Assembly (NCBI GenBank): GCA_032433595.1
Contig: JASWJB010000286.1
Span: 1 to 58,380, forward strand
DNA from: Conoideocrella luteorostrata
Taxonomy: Eukaryota; Ascomycota; Sordariomycetes; Hypocreales; Clavicipitaceae
Direction of reading: 5' to 3'
Length of the DNA: 58,380 nucleotides
Positions within the stretch are counted from its first letter, which is position 1; each line of letters begins with the position of its first letter. The translations under genes and the position numbers were made by a program. Below, in pieces: positions 47,325-58,380 of this stretch. The notes beneath the pieces were generated by a model. That model was not told the origin of the DNA. It searched no databases and saw only the letters and a program-made list of their open reading frames with translations.

Positions 47325-47355
47325 TGCAAATGCGCTGCAAATGCGCTGCAAATGC
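47325..47355. repeat. 11-bp tandem repeat (TGCAAATGCGC unit)
   Basis: The unit TGCAAATGCGC occurs twice in tandem and a third, diverged copy (TGCAAATGCAC) follows. Each copy contains ATGCAAAT-like sequence. It lies between two dispersed 9-mer copies in the gene-free stretch. Confidence 0.7.
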
Positions 47356-50300
47356 ACGGCAAACATGCCTCGCAGCCCGCACTCCGCAGCCCGCTCACGC
47401 AGGTCGCCGAGACACAGATCGATAATGATGCCGACGATGATGGCTGATGCTGGGGGTGGTACCTGGAGGCCCGCAAAGCCCCGGCTCTTTACTCCGTAGT
47501 CCATCCATCTTCTCCCAAAGTATGCAACATGGCCCCGTCTTGTTGCTTCGTACGGAGCACCTCTTGCACATACGCCATCGTACATGAACATGTTACCAAT
47601 ACCAGAGAAACCACTCCCGCAACTAATGTACGTACTAAGCTCCCCTCCCTACGCCCTGCGTAGAACGTGGGCGTAAAACCATAAACTGTAGCAGCCGGAA
47701 TATGCCTGACCCTGCTTGTGCATTCGGGGGGTTGCAGCTGCTTGCTTCTGCTTCTGCTTCTGCCTTTGCTTTTTGCTTTTATTGCTATCTTTTTAACCCC
47801 GTAAAGTTTCAATTTATCGACCTCCTGTTTAAGTCCGTACCTGACTGACTCTACCGATTTTGTTCGTCAGCAAATGACCCTGCCATTTGGTCAGCCACCC
47901 TGTATTCCGTACCGTCTGGACCGGACGCAAAATCCAAAGGTATTCAACTGAACACTCCGTAAGGAGTACAATACTTGTATATGTACGGAGTACCGTTGGG
48001 GCTGACTGTAAGCTGCAATGTCTCTCCTGGACCAGATAAATACTGTAGATAGCCGTCCGGCCCCCTCGAAAATGTGCTCAGTATCGGGACAAGGCAGTCT
48101 CATCGGTCCGGCCTCGTTCATCTCGTGCTCCACCCACCGACCTCGAACAAAGTCCAATACTCAGCCGAAAAGAGTAGTTCAGCCATCACGAGCAACTGCC
48201 TCGGAAGCACAAGAAAAGGTCGATGATAGACGCCAGTGGGGGATGGCCTGCCACTCAACCGTCAACACCACCCCCACCCCCCCCCTTCTTGGTGGCAAGC
48301 CACGACATCCAACGAAATACTTACCCGTGGTTCTGTCTTCCCAGCCTCCAACCCATGTTGATTATCCCTCCACCATTGGTTGGCTGCTGCATCCAACCAC
48401 CATCTTCGGAGCAAACCAACAACCTCCTCCCGTCAATAGCAATAATACCGCCTTACTTAACACTTGCCCGTGGAATGCTCGCCAAAGTCCCGCACACTTC
48501 GGGGAAGATCCGTCGACAACAGCAATGGCAAAAATAACGAGCATCTCTTGTGGACGGTGCCTTGTTCTTGGTTATCCTTATTCGCCGCACCAATGTTGGG
48601 CTTCCTGCAGGCTGATCACAGTGGCAGTATAAGCTTCAAATCTGTAGGAGCTGAATGCCTGCCAAAATATTTGGTGGCCATGTCATGGCAGGAGACGCGA
48701 TAGACAAGCTGCCCGAATGCAGGTCTACGTCCCTTCCTGATAAACACGGCTGTTCCGGCCGAGTGCTTTATCCTTACCACACATATGCTGCATGCGCATC
48801 ATACCTGCATTGCCTGGATGTGCGCGAGGGCACGGATAATTCTATCATCTAAGCTGCCTGCCCTTGAGCCGCGGGACATTATTTGCCTTTGGGGCGTTTG
48901 AAGAATCGACACTTCCTATTCAACATGATCCTCTTCTTTTAACTCGTCGCAGAAAATGGCTAAATTTCCGGCGCCCTAGTCCTTGGCTGATATGGTATCC
49001 ATGCCTGGCCGTTACTCCGTAATACTGGATCCGGCTCTTGTTTCGGTCGCAAATATAGAGTACCAAGCCAATACTCGGGCAAACAAACCCATGCTTAATA
49101 AATTATGCCTGGGCAAAATGTCTCATCGACGCCCTTTACTCCGTACCAGCGAGTGATATGCCCAGCGATGGCGGCCTGTTACGTACTCCGCGGCAGGAGG
49201 CAAAAACCCCATGCTTTGTCATTTTCACAACGCCATTCCTGGCTAACATCTTGGCCGCAGACGGGAAAAAAAAGAAAAGCAATTGGCGGGGGCCCCTTCC
49301 CTTCTGCATGCACAGCCACGGGAGAGGATGAACACACAGCCTGGAGTGCATGCTTCGTCCCAGAAAACCAGACACGCCGGACTCTCTCAGTCTTTGTCTG
49401 TGTGGTGCTAAACACGCTTGTGCCCGGTTCTTGCATATAATTGTACATACAGATATGCAATGGGCCGTCGTACATACAGCGGAGCGCAGCCCTGCAGCGC
49501 CTAGCTTGAACAATCGCCAGCGGGACGCTCAAAAATGGGTGACTGGATGGTCTACCGCACGCCCAGCCAGCGGGTCGATGATGGGTTTCCCCCCCCCGGT
49601 CAGAATTATGCCCCTCGGACGGGAGAGCTAATGCACTCGCGACATTCTTTCAGATCTTGCACGGACAATCCGGCCAAGGCACGCTGTAATGCAACCACGT
49701 TTACGGCTTCTTTCTCATGGCACTGTCGCCTCCATGAGCTCCTGTCTGCTTAGTTTGCCCGCGAGAGGTTAGTTGCCTGCAGATAGCGGCCCCGTCTTCC
49801 CATCATCGACGTAGAGATTTGGAAATGACTAGATACCCTCCCCGAACAATACCAAGATGAAGGAGGCGTCTTCGTTGTGCGGAGTACGGAGTACAAACCG
49901 GGGAATGGCGCTCAGTCCAACAGTACCATGTGCAGGTACTTTGATTCGATGGGAAACAGGCTGTCTGTATTGTACGTAATCTTGGGAGATCTGACCAGCT
50001 AGCCCATGTAACCAACCAGGTGGAGGGGTGCGGAAAGCCTTGCGACCTTGGCCGGGTTGAATTGAGCTGGCCAGCCAGCCATCTTGCCGTTCTGCTAGTA
50101 CCAGGGCCCGAAGTGGTGGTGGGCATGCAAGGGAAAGAGCGCTCTCCCTCCCCCCCCCCCAACAAACTCTTGTTTGTACTCCGTACAGTATGGTACGTGC
50201 AGCACACTTTCTGCCACGCAGATTGAGAGAAGCATTGTGAAATATCGGTGAAAGGTTCAACGGTGATTCGCTTCACAGCTCCGCCCGCCGTATCCATTCC

Positions 50301-51240
50301 ACAATAGTGGGAGGGGAGCCGCTTCGGGAGTAATGCGAGACGCACGATTAATAGACAAAGAATTCGTCCTGGCCTTAACCTCCCCTGTGCGGAGTAGAGC
50401 AAGCCTGTTTAGCTGATGACCATTGCCTGAAAGTATTTATAATGGCGCACTGTGTTGCGTCCAGCGAACTACCCTCTTGAAGCCCCGATGTTAATTTGTA
50501 TTTACATTGCGACGCAAAAGGTTAAAATGTAAGCACGTGAACACCATCGCTTGCGAACGTATTGTTGCCACGCGCAAAAATGGTGTTGCGAAACTACACA
50601 CCTGCGTGGGAAGAGGCTCCGGGCTGAGTATGGCGATTGTGGGATGGCTTTACCTCCCTCTACGGAGTAGTATGGGTATTCAGGCGCAATTGGCGTCAAC
50701 GCCAGTCAGGCGAGACAACCTTCCCCTCTTAAAAACCCAACGAGTGGGTGAAAGAACAATCTTGGCTTCCATGTGTGGCGGTCCGTCTTCCACGCATACA
50801 TTCATGTGGAGGGCCGAGCCGGCTTGTGGAGGGAGCTTGCTTGCTTTCTGGCTTTCACGCGGATTCAATGGACACAAGTCAAGCAGAGAGTAACACAGCG
50901 CGTCTGTGTCTTTTCCTTTGTAGCCTTGCTTCACATTGCCACCCAACCCACGCCGTTCTGCCCTATTCACACTGCACCACAACCTCGTTTCGCGAGACAG
51001 CATTGCCGGCCAGCTTATTAAGCCATCAGGGGCTTCTGGGTGCTGGTGTCGTGTATTTGGCGAGTATTGCAAGGGTGATCGCCCAACCGCCACCCATATT
51101 TGCAATTCCCGTCGCTGTTAGCTATTTCGATTGGCTGATGGCGACAAGCACAAGGGCCGCACATGATGGTAGAGAAAAATCCTCGGGGTTGACTGGAATC
51201 CTCAGTCCAGGCTCCGTGATCCGAGAATGTTATTATTACA

Positions 51241-51306
51241 TGTACTCCGTAATCCGTAACAATAGCCCGTAATCCGTACGGAGTAGACCGATTGCTACGG
51301 AGTACA
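51241..51306. repeat. Structured cluster of dispersed 9-mers: inverted and direct repeats
   Basis: TGTACTCCGTA (51241-51251) and TACGGAGTACA (51296-51306) are a perfect 11-bp inverted repeat. Between them, CGTAATCCGTA occurs twice as a direct repeat (51248-51258 and 51268-51278), the second running into TACGGAGTA (51277-51285). Three exact 9-mers therefore lie within 66 bases. Confidence 0.8.
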
Positions 51307-52539
51307 TCATGGGCTCCTCTAGGGCTAGTGGGCTCCAGCAGTTGGCGTGGGGTTCATGAGGTGGTGTGGTAGAGACGTGGTGACCGTTCATTGGGCTGAC
51401 AGTTCTCGGCGGTTGGCGTATCTAGACTAGCTGCACGGCCGTTACTCGCCAAGCGTCCATGTCACGGAACTGATAAGCAGTGCTCCGGGGTACGGTAGGG
51501 GGGGAAGCTGATGAGTTGTTCAAAGCTAGCAACCAAAGAAAACCCAGTACGGAGTAATAATATTGTACTAGTATATTCTCGTTCGATTCCTTTGGCCCCC
51601 GCACGACATTCATTTGGGAGCCGTGTGATGGCCTCTGCTTCAAGTCACTGTCCAATTGCAAGCTTCTGAACGGCGACCTGAAGAAGAAAAATGAGGCGAA
51701 AATGCCTGGTGTTTCCTTCCCCAGGCGGACCAGCGGCCACACTGTCATCTTTCATGCCTGGACAAGCTGGCAGGTGGTCATGCCCAAAAGCCGAACCGGG
51801 TACGGAGTACTTTTGCCCATACACAAGCTTGATGTGGTGGTGGACGGCGGAGATCTGGACTCGGCTCTCCAACCTTGCTCGCTGCGAGGGCGGACGGAAG
51901 TATGACCTCGCATCCGGCATCAAGAGGGACGGGAAAGCTAATGTACGAACAGCCAAACCAGGCCACCTTTCTCCACCGAGCCTTGCACAGCTTACTAGCG
52001 AGGTAACCGGTGTGGTCAGAAGTGGATAAACGCAACAGACGGTAGGATTCTAGAGGGCAATCTGATTGTTCCTGCGGGTGTATTGTGTGGTCTTGGCCGT
52101 TCGAGCGGGAAGCCTTTCTGCGGTGCTGAAGCAGGAGGAAGCGAAAGTATTACGGAGCAATTTAGGATGGCTGGGTCAGTATCTGTACTTCACAATTTCC
52201 ACCGGCAACCTCTGAAACGGCTGAACAAGGGCACCCTTGACAACCCTGGCTGTCGACGGCAAGCCCATGATTGGCTATGTTTTAAGTCTACATAGCCGCT
52301 GTGCGTGTCATGCAAGTGTTCAAGCCAACATCGACCCTCTTCCGGGTCGGGTGTGCAGAGATGTACAATGCCTGCAGGGACTAGAAGTCATCCGCTGGTG
52401 TGCTGCCAGGCTTGCGGTCGGCTAATACGCAAGGAAGCATGTATGTATGCCGTACGTGTGGTGTAATGTAATGGTTCGTGCTCTCTGTGAGCACCTGATG
52501 TGGATTTGACCAGAGTACGGAGTACCGTATCTGTAAACT

Positions 52540-52587
52540 AAGAAGAAAAAGAAAAAAGAAAAGGAAAAAGAAAAGAAAAGAAAAGAA
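52540..52587. repeat. Pure purine tract (48 nt)
   Basis: An uninterrupted run of A and G in AAAAG-type units on the + strand, starting 16 bases after an exact copy of the dispersed 9-mer. Long purine tracts can form triplex DNA and act as nucleosome-poor sites; here this is only a possibility. Confidence 0.8.
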
Positions 52588-54763
52588 CAACAGTTCACAA
52601 ACAGGCGCCAGGTTGTGGCAATTGACGGAGGCGGAAAGTCCAGCTTGATTGACGTGTGTGGAATAGTAGAGCAAACTGAAATTTGCTAGAACATCTGCGC
52701 CGCCCATGGCAAACACGCGTGGCTTGGAATTACACAGACCGAACACATACACTACAGATGGAACAGTTTGAGAATCAATTTACCCAGCACGCACTCATCA
52801 GCCTCTGCTGAAATTTCCTGTCCCGGGAACTGGTCACATTAGGAGCTGTCTGGCTCGAAATGACCGTTGAAGCTGGTTGGAGCGACATAAACAGAGAGCA
52901 CCGCTTTTGAGTGATATATGGGATCAAAGCTAGAGCTACTCCGGAGGCGTAGATGAGACCTATTGGGCCGGCATCTTGCTAGACAGTAGAGACGCCATTT
53001 GCGCCTTGATGCCAGAAGTTTTCGAAAGTAGGTTTAGCGACAAGGGCTTTGATGAACAATCAGAACATTGCTAACAGTAGCATAGCAGGTCAATCATCAG
53101 CTCAAGGACAGCAAAAAAGGCTGAAAAACTGGCGTCTACGTTATTGATTGACGACCCGTCCACTGAATTACTGGAATAAGCTGGATACTACTCCGTAATA
53201 TGCCCTCTCTTCTTGTTTTGTTGTCCATGGGATATTTCTACCAAGCTGGGGTGGTGTCGGGTGAGACATGGCACCAAAAATAGCGCATCTGACGTGGAGA
53301 AAAGCCAGCTCGTAGTGGCAGTGGCAGTGGCAGTACGGAGTAGTTATTGGTCCTGTGTTTGGCCATGTGTTCGTCAATGAAACGCTCTGAGCTCAGGGCA
53401 TTTTGGCAGGTGGGTCAGCGAGTGTTGTCTGAGGGCGTCCACTTTGTTGGAGGATAGATTGGCGACTCGAGCTCCTCGGCCAAATAATGGTGACATTTCG
53501 ATGTGGCGAATGGATGAACACGGATTAGTGACGCGCCACGAATCCAGGAGTTGCTCAAGAAACTCTGGACGTGTGCCATTGTGCAGCAACAGTCACCGTG
53601 ATCTACGGTATCCCGTCCGTGTCCAGAGACAAAAAGCCAGCAGGGGCGACATGTGCAAATGCCGAACGCTTGTTGCATGTTGCATCTGCTTTTCGGAAGC
53701 ATGGAGTATTGATGCCGAAAGATCAAGGCTTGCTAACTCAAGAGGAAGGGACAACGGTGAGATGGAGTGAATGTGGGCAGGATCAAGCTAACGGATTGAC
53801 TAACCATCTACGTAAGTATCTAGGCAGTTATCAAGCTCGCGACTGTGTGTATTATGCTGTGCCCTATACTGCAACGACGAGCCAGCCAGCCTGAAGTTGG
53901 ACGTCATCAACTCGGTCCCGTAGCACAAGTCAGAAGGAGGAGCAAGTTGGCACACTGTGTTGTTAAATCAATATGACAACGTTTGAAGAGTATTCTCCGT
54001 ATGACATCTGCAAGCTGTGTAATAAATGGAGTCTACTCACCTTTAAAGCCCATGGGCAGACTTTCGATGGGCTAAGCAACACAACGCGTATCCGACCTCA
54101 GTCTCAGCTTTGAGCTCGCTCGAGAGCGCGGCCTGATTGAACAATTTCCCTATACTCCGTACCCGGCGACGAATTCTCTCTCAACTTGAGTGACAACTCG
54201 CCGTTCGAACCTGGATGGCTGGCTCTCAGGAGCTAAATTATCAATGTTCAAGAATGCGTTATGATGCTGGGATCCGAAGATAGAGGGCCGAACCATGAGT
54301 CGGTGCGCTGCTTCAGCCGGTGCGGCATGTGCCCGGGCAAATGCCGCCAAACGACGAGTTTCGGTATTGGCTGGAAGCGATTTTGGGTGAGAACTGGCTG
54401 AGAACTGGCTGAGGCGGGTAAAGCCGTCGCATGCGACCTTCGGGATTTGGTCTAACTGCAGACTAACTACAGAACAGCGGTGTGAAAGCACGTCCCCCCC
54501 CGTTGCACTGTCTCAGCCACGCTCCATGCCTGAGTCGGGCATTCGAGGACTGCCGCACAATATAATACCAGACTCGCGAGAGCCATTGAGATCGCCGCAA
54601 ATATCCCAGAAATTGTCGTACGGAGTACAAAATGCCATGCATCATGTCGAGTCCAAAAGGGAAAGGGCGCCCCATACTACGGATTAGTGGGAAAGAAGTA
54701 AATATGATGGCGGCATGGCCAGTTCGCGCTGGCAAGACCACCCAGTTGGCAATTTGCGAATAC

Positions 54764-54795
54764 TATTCCGTATACTCCGTACTCCATACTCCGTA
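54764..54795. repeat. Tandem cluster of the dispersed 9-mer
   Basis: TATTCCGTA is followed by TACTCCGTA (54773-54781) and, after CTCCA, by another TACTCCGTA (54787-54795), all in one orientation. A second tandem pair in the opposite orientation lies at 54960-54981. Confidence 0.8.
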
Positions 54796-57700
54796 ACAGC
54801 GTAACGCTTATGCAATACGGCCGGCTCATTTGATCAGAGCCCTGATCATGCAGGACCATAGATCCGACTTCAGATCACCTCCGTTGCGACCTGGGCCTCT
54901 GACAAGGATATTGGCCAAGGTTGACCCCATGCTGCAAATGCTCAAGACTGCACTGATGCTACGGAGTACGAGTACGGAGTACTGACAGCCTGGAATGAGT
55001 GAACAAGGACAATCTCCATGGCCAGGGCTCCACCGTCAGACGTGCAGGTGGCCTCGAGTTGAGGGGCTCGGCAGCACCACAAATCATCCGCTAGAAGCTG
55101 CGTCTTTCCCGTCCCGCGTTTGTGGACACATGGACGGGCGGCCTTCGCTGTACATACGCACATAGAGTACTCCGTATGCTTGAGTATCTACCTACTACCT
55201 GGGTAGTTGGGTACTCATGCGAGATTGACGCGAGGTATATGACACAGCGCGCGATGCTATGCTAGAGAGAGACGCTTGACGCCACAAGACACTCCACTGG
55301 ACACACCATGCCGTGATGCATCCTACTGTCCGTTTTGCGGCCGAAAGAGTCGAATTCATACATACTCTGCTGGTGCACTCCGGGTGTGAGAACCAGTTTC
55401 CTAGACGATGCAATTCAAAACCATGGCCGCTGCGACCGTATACTATATTCGGGACAACATCCCCGGGACGCAAATTCAGAAAAGGGTTTATACAGATCAT
55501 GTTACATGCGAGCACCGGTTTTGGAGAGATAAGAACCGTTATTAGCGTACCACCCCGGATATTGAAGATGTGTTGCATAACCCGTCCCTAGACCAGCCAT
55601 GAACATTCAAGACGCTCTCGAAGAGACCTTCACCGGCATATCTGCAAAAAGAATAAGAATACTAAAAAATACAGCTACTAGAGGTTGCCGGCCGGCTCAC
55701 TCCTGCGTCACCACCAGAACGTCAAATATTGGCTAGTACTAGTACGAGCTGCTCAATTCTCGCCACCTTTAGCGCTACTTTGAATGCCACTTCGCACATG
55801 AGCTTCGAGGCGACGCTCCAAACTGAACAAGAACATGCACAAGTGCGGGCTCACCCGATACACCGTGGAGGCTGCGGGTCCAGATCCAAACGCGCCACGG
55901 CTCCGATTTTAAACCAGGTTATTTTCACTGTGGGAGGATACTAACTAGTTACTAGTAGTAAGTAGATTCTCCGTATGCTGTGGCGGGCTAATACGTGGCC
56001 GTTGATTCTCTCCAGCGCTCCCTCACGCAAGAACACAGCGCCGAGGGTTTACTCGTAAGTTCTGGCATCTCTCTGTGTCTTTGATTGGCAGCTTTCCCAG
56101 TAAAACCTCTCTCGTAAAAATACCGAAAAAAGTCTGCAGCGGCCGTTGAACAACAAACCACTTCCACTCCCCACTTTTGGTGTTGACATTGGCTTTCCAG
56201 CCCCTTGCTCGCTGACAAACCCCGAGTTCGCAATGGCATCGGGGCCGATTGGCACCTCGAGCATTAACATGCTAAGAATCTAGATACCCGCTTCTTGCTG
56301 CTAGGGGACCCTGGACTGAAAGGCACGATTTGAGCTGGGGTCCACCATGGAGGAGGGATGGACTAGCAAAGATGATATGGTGCTCGGGCAATTGGATGAA
56401 AGATCTGCTATTGAATACGAATGCGGTTGTCGAAAGATAGTCGGGATATATGGGCCTCCGAGGTGCTATTAAGGTTGCTACGACTAACTAAGAAACTTGA
56501 CCATGACATTGGACGTAGCTGATCTGACGGGTATACGGAGTACAATATGCTGCGGGAGGTAGCCACGCCAGCACCATCATGACTGGGATACCTAATAAAG
56601 ATTGCGCACTAACCGGTCTAAATTATGCGTGCATCTGTGGATCCTGAGACATCTCGAGGGCCACCTTTCTATTGATTACATGGCGGACTTTGGCTGGCTG
56701 GCACAACCAGTGTATAGACTGTTGTTCCAGTTCAACTCTACTTCACTATGGCAGGGTGGAAGCGTCCACCTTTAAGATGCGAAGAGCCTTCTGACTTGTT
56801 GTTTAAAAGGTCTTCAGCAAGGAAGTAAAAGTTTGACGCTATGTGGCGAACAAAACAACTCAGTGCGGTGAGGCGGGCGGGCGAGGGAACGGAGAAACTT
56901 GTTAAATTGTGGAAGGGATCGGTTACTGACTGGTAACAAAGCGGTGGGTATTGACTTGATAGCTACTCCAAGACGTTTATCAGTTGTCCGCACGGAGTAT
57001 ATCATGCGATATCTTGGATTGACAATTATTTGGCGGCGCTCTACGGAGTAATGCAATCGGTGATGCACCCGTAGTAAACTGGCTGACACCTGAAATTGCT
57101 GCCCAGGGCTTGCAGTCGGTCCGGCCTGTCAGAGGGCAATCGATCTCGGCGACTACGGGGCTATGCTATTGCTCCCTGTACAATATGTCCTGACCGGGTC
57201 GCAACCAAGGATCATCTTTCTTTGCTACATAATAAAAGAACTCCACTCGCTGGCGAACCCTCAGTCAGGTACAATGCTGAAGGTCCAAGCAAGACGGCTT
57301 GGCTTGCAGTCCGTTAGTCTCCCGTAGTGTGCTCTGAAGAGAGACAGACAATACTGGCAAGTGTGCCATGTATCCAAAACAAGCATCCATACACCAGCTC
57401 CGCACGCAGAATTATGTTGTCGACATGTCTACAGAGTAGAAACATCATCTTATGTCAGAATGGAGAAGCCTTGATAGACCACGCAGTGACATCGTAAACA
57501 TTGCGGAGCGGCCGGACATATGTAGGCTTTCATCTGTGAGCCGGATTGTCTTACTGCGAAACAAGGATCTCAAACCACTGGCCTACCTAGGTAGCCGATG
57601 GCTAATAGTACAAAAATTGAAGAAGGCGCTCAGTACTCTGGCACTCCATACAACATATTGAAGGGCAAAGAGAAAAGCAAGCACTGGAGCAAAAGCAAAG

Positions 57701-57807
57701 CAAAGTACAAGCATAACGCAAAAGGAGTGCAATGTAATGCAAGGCAAGGTAAGGCAAGACGAGGCGAGACGTACAGTAGGCAGGAGCAGGAGCAGCAGAA
57801 GCAGAAG

Positions 57808-57843
57808 CAAGAGCGGGAGCAAGAGCGGGAGCAAGAGCGGGAA
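57808..57843. repeat. 12-bp tandem repeat, three copies
   Basis: The unit CAAGAGCGGGAG repeats three times, the last with one change. It sits in a longer purine-rich, GCAA/GCAG-type stretch (about 57660-57855) that opens all forward frames and so produces misleading open frames. Confidence 0.8.
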
Positions 57844-58380
57844 CAGCAGCAGGATCGAGTGGGGGCGACACAACAACGGCTAAATCCTAGAGCACCGAGC
57901 GAGGCACTTGCGCAGGGCGAAAACAAAACAAAACGAAACAATCATCGAGCAAAGCAAAGACGGTCAGTGTCTAGTGCAGACCAGAGACGTCGGAGTGCGC
58001 CTGCATTCCACGACCCGACGAACTACTTGAGCATTGTACGAACAGCAATGCAAAACAAAGCATAGCAAAGGTGTTCGCGCATTGACAAAACTTGTTACTA
58101 GATGTTTCCGTCCATTATCAATCCCTTGTATATTGTATCCCGGCCACTCGCTGACGGTACGCTGCACCACCCACCAACATGATCTAACCAGTATTGCATT
58201 TCCAACACCCGAGTTACGTACGGAGTAGTAGGTACGGAGCACTGAACTGGTCTTGGGCTTAGTACAAAACCTCATCTATATTGGCCATCCGTCGAGTTCA
58301 AACTCGCCCGCCCGTGCCATCCACCATCTATCTCAATCCTGGTGTGACCTCGTTCCGCCCACGCCGCTCGCGAACACCCC

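Larger units (their letters stand above)
46044..52000. other. Gene-free stretch, left half, with dispersed TACGGAGTA elements
   Basis: No open frame here shows family resemblance; candidates such as 48018-48632, 49803-50402 (minus) and 50748-51272 have erratic composition and overlap frames on both strands. Thirteen exact 9-mers occur (46573, 47490, 47984, 49013, 49137, 49885, 50177, 50661, 51243, 51277, 51296, 51548, 51801). Simple tracts include a purine run (46957-46985), an 11-bp tandem (47325-47355), a GCTTCT pyrimidine repeat (about 47734-47785) and a C-run (about 50150-50160). No transposase-like motif or rRNA/tRNA gene was seen. Confidence 0.55.
52001..58380. other. Gene-free stretch, right half, with dispersed TACGGAGTA elements
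   Basis: No gene is supported up to the window edge. Thirteen exact 9-mers occur (52516, 53189, 53334, 54153, 54619, 54773, 54787, 54960, 54973, 55168, 56534, 57042, 58219), several in tandem. A 48-nt purine tract lies at 52540-52587. The forward frame at 57598-58065 (155 codons) is a low-complexity Gln/Glu/Lys/Arg frame created by purine-rich repeats and is not called. The last ~120 bases are C-rich and could be the leader of a gene beyond the window. Confidence 0.5.

Noticed and set aside
48018..48632. 204-codon forward frame
   Set aside because: Its product is a Pro/Ser/Thr mix without any recognisable motif, includes a C-run, overlaps other frames and is about the size chance can give in a window this long.
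54170..54270. Possible tRNA T-arm (GTTCGAAC on the minus strand)
   Set aside because: The stem bases around the loop do not pair, and no matching D-arm, anticodon arm or acceptor stem is present.
57598..58065. 155-codon forward frame rich in Gln, Glu, Arg and Lys
   Set aside because: Purine-rich tandem repeats keep several frames open here. The composition comes from the repeat, and no conserved start, domain or splice structure supports a gene.
58290..58320. Possible tRNA T-arm near the window end (GAGTTCAAACTC)
   Set aside because: It is only a local palindrome, with no acceptor stem or anticodon arm.

Overview
The window is nuclear DNA of a filamentous ascomycete (Pezizomycotina). Protein-coding genes carry short GT-AG introns (about 53-153 nt), often with CTAAC or CTGAC branch sites. 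A class III chitin synthase, a Zn2Cys6 regulator, QDR-type and DHA2-type MFS carriers and a Sed1/Spi1-like GPI wall protein all fit. Hypocreales (Clavicipitaceae-like) is my best guess from gene style, but this is inference. I resolved thirteen genes to exon level by hand; every model closes in frame from start to stop.

Layout. 1-2648: non-coding, with hairpins. 2649-5525 (+): class III chitin synthase. 6210-7037 (+): NEDD8-conjugating enzyme UBC12. 7038-9041: no supported gene. 9042-10584 (+): ketol-acid reductoisomerase. 11096-12486 (+): serine racemase/hydroxyaspartate dehydratase-like PLP enzyme, tail-to-tail with 12929-14943 (-), a QDR-like MFS transporter. 16636-18162 (+): gamma-glutamyl phosphate reductase, tail-to-tail with 18517-20542 (-), RPA70/RFA1. 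21138-22286 (+): dienelactone-hydrolase family protein, tail-to-tail with 22431-23514 (-), a quinone oxidoreductase-like MDR protein. 23515-31342: a 7.8-kb stretch with no convincing gene. 31343-32027 (+): Sed1/Spi1-like wall protein. 32028-35370: non-coding. 35371-37682 (+): Zn2Cys6 transcription factor, tail-to-tail with 37886-39952 (-), a seven-exon DHA2 MFS transporter. 41355-43663 (+): propionyl-CoA synthetase (ACSS3/PrpE type), tail-to-tail with 45036-46043 (-), a BRCT protein whose domain is completed across a GC-AG intron. 46044-58380: a 12.3-kb stretch with no convincing gene.

Functionally this is mostly housekeeping (branched-chain amino acid and proline synthesis, DNA replication, neddylation, wall synthesis) interspersed with accessory transport and detoxification genes. 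Two promoter signals fit their genes: a perfect MluI cell-cycle box upstream of RFA1, and a perfect TGAGTCA (Cpc1/Gcn4) site upstream of the proline gene.

The most unusual signal is not a gene. The 9-mer TACGGAGTA (reverse complement TACTCCGTA) occurs about 50 times, against roughly 0.45 expected by chance. Every copy found lies outside the gene models, and the copies are concentrated in the two gene-free stretches. Many are paired as palindromes, inverted repeats or tandems.
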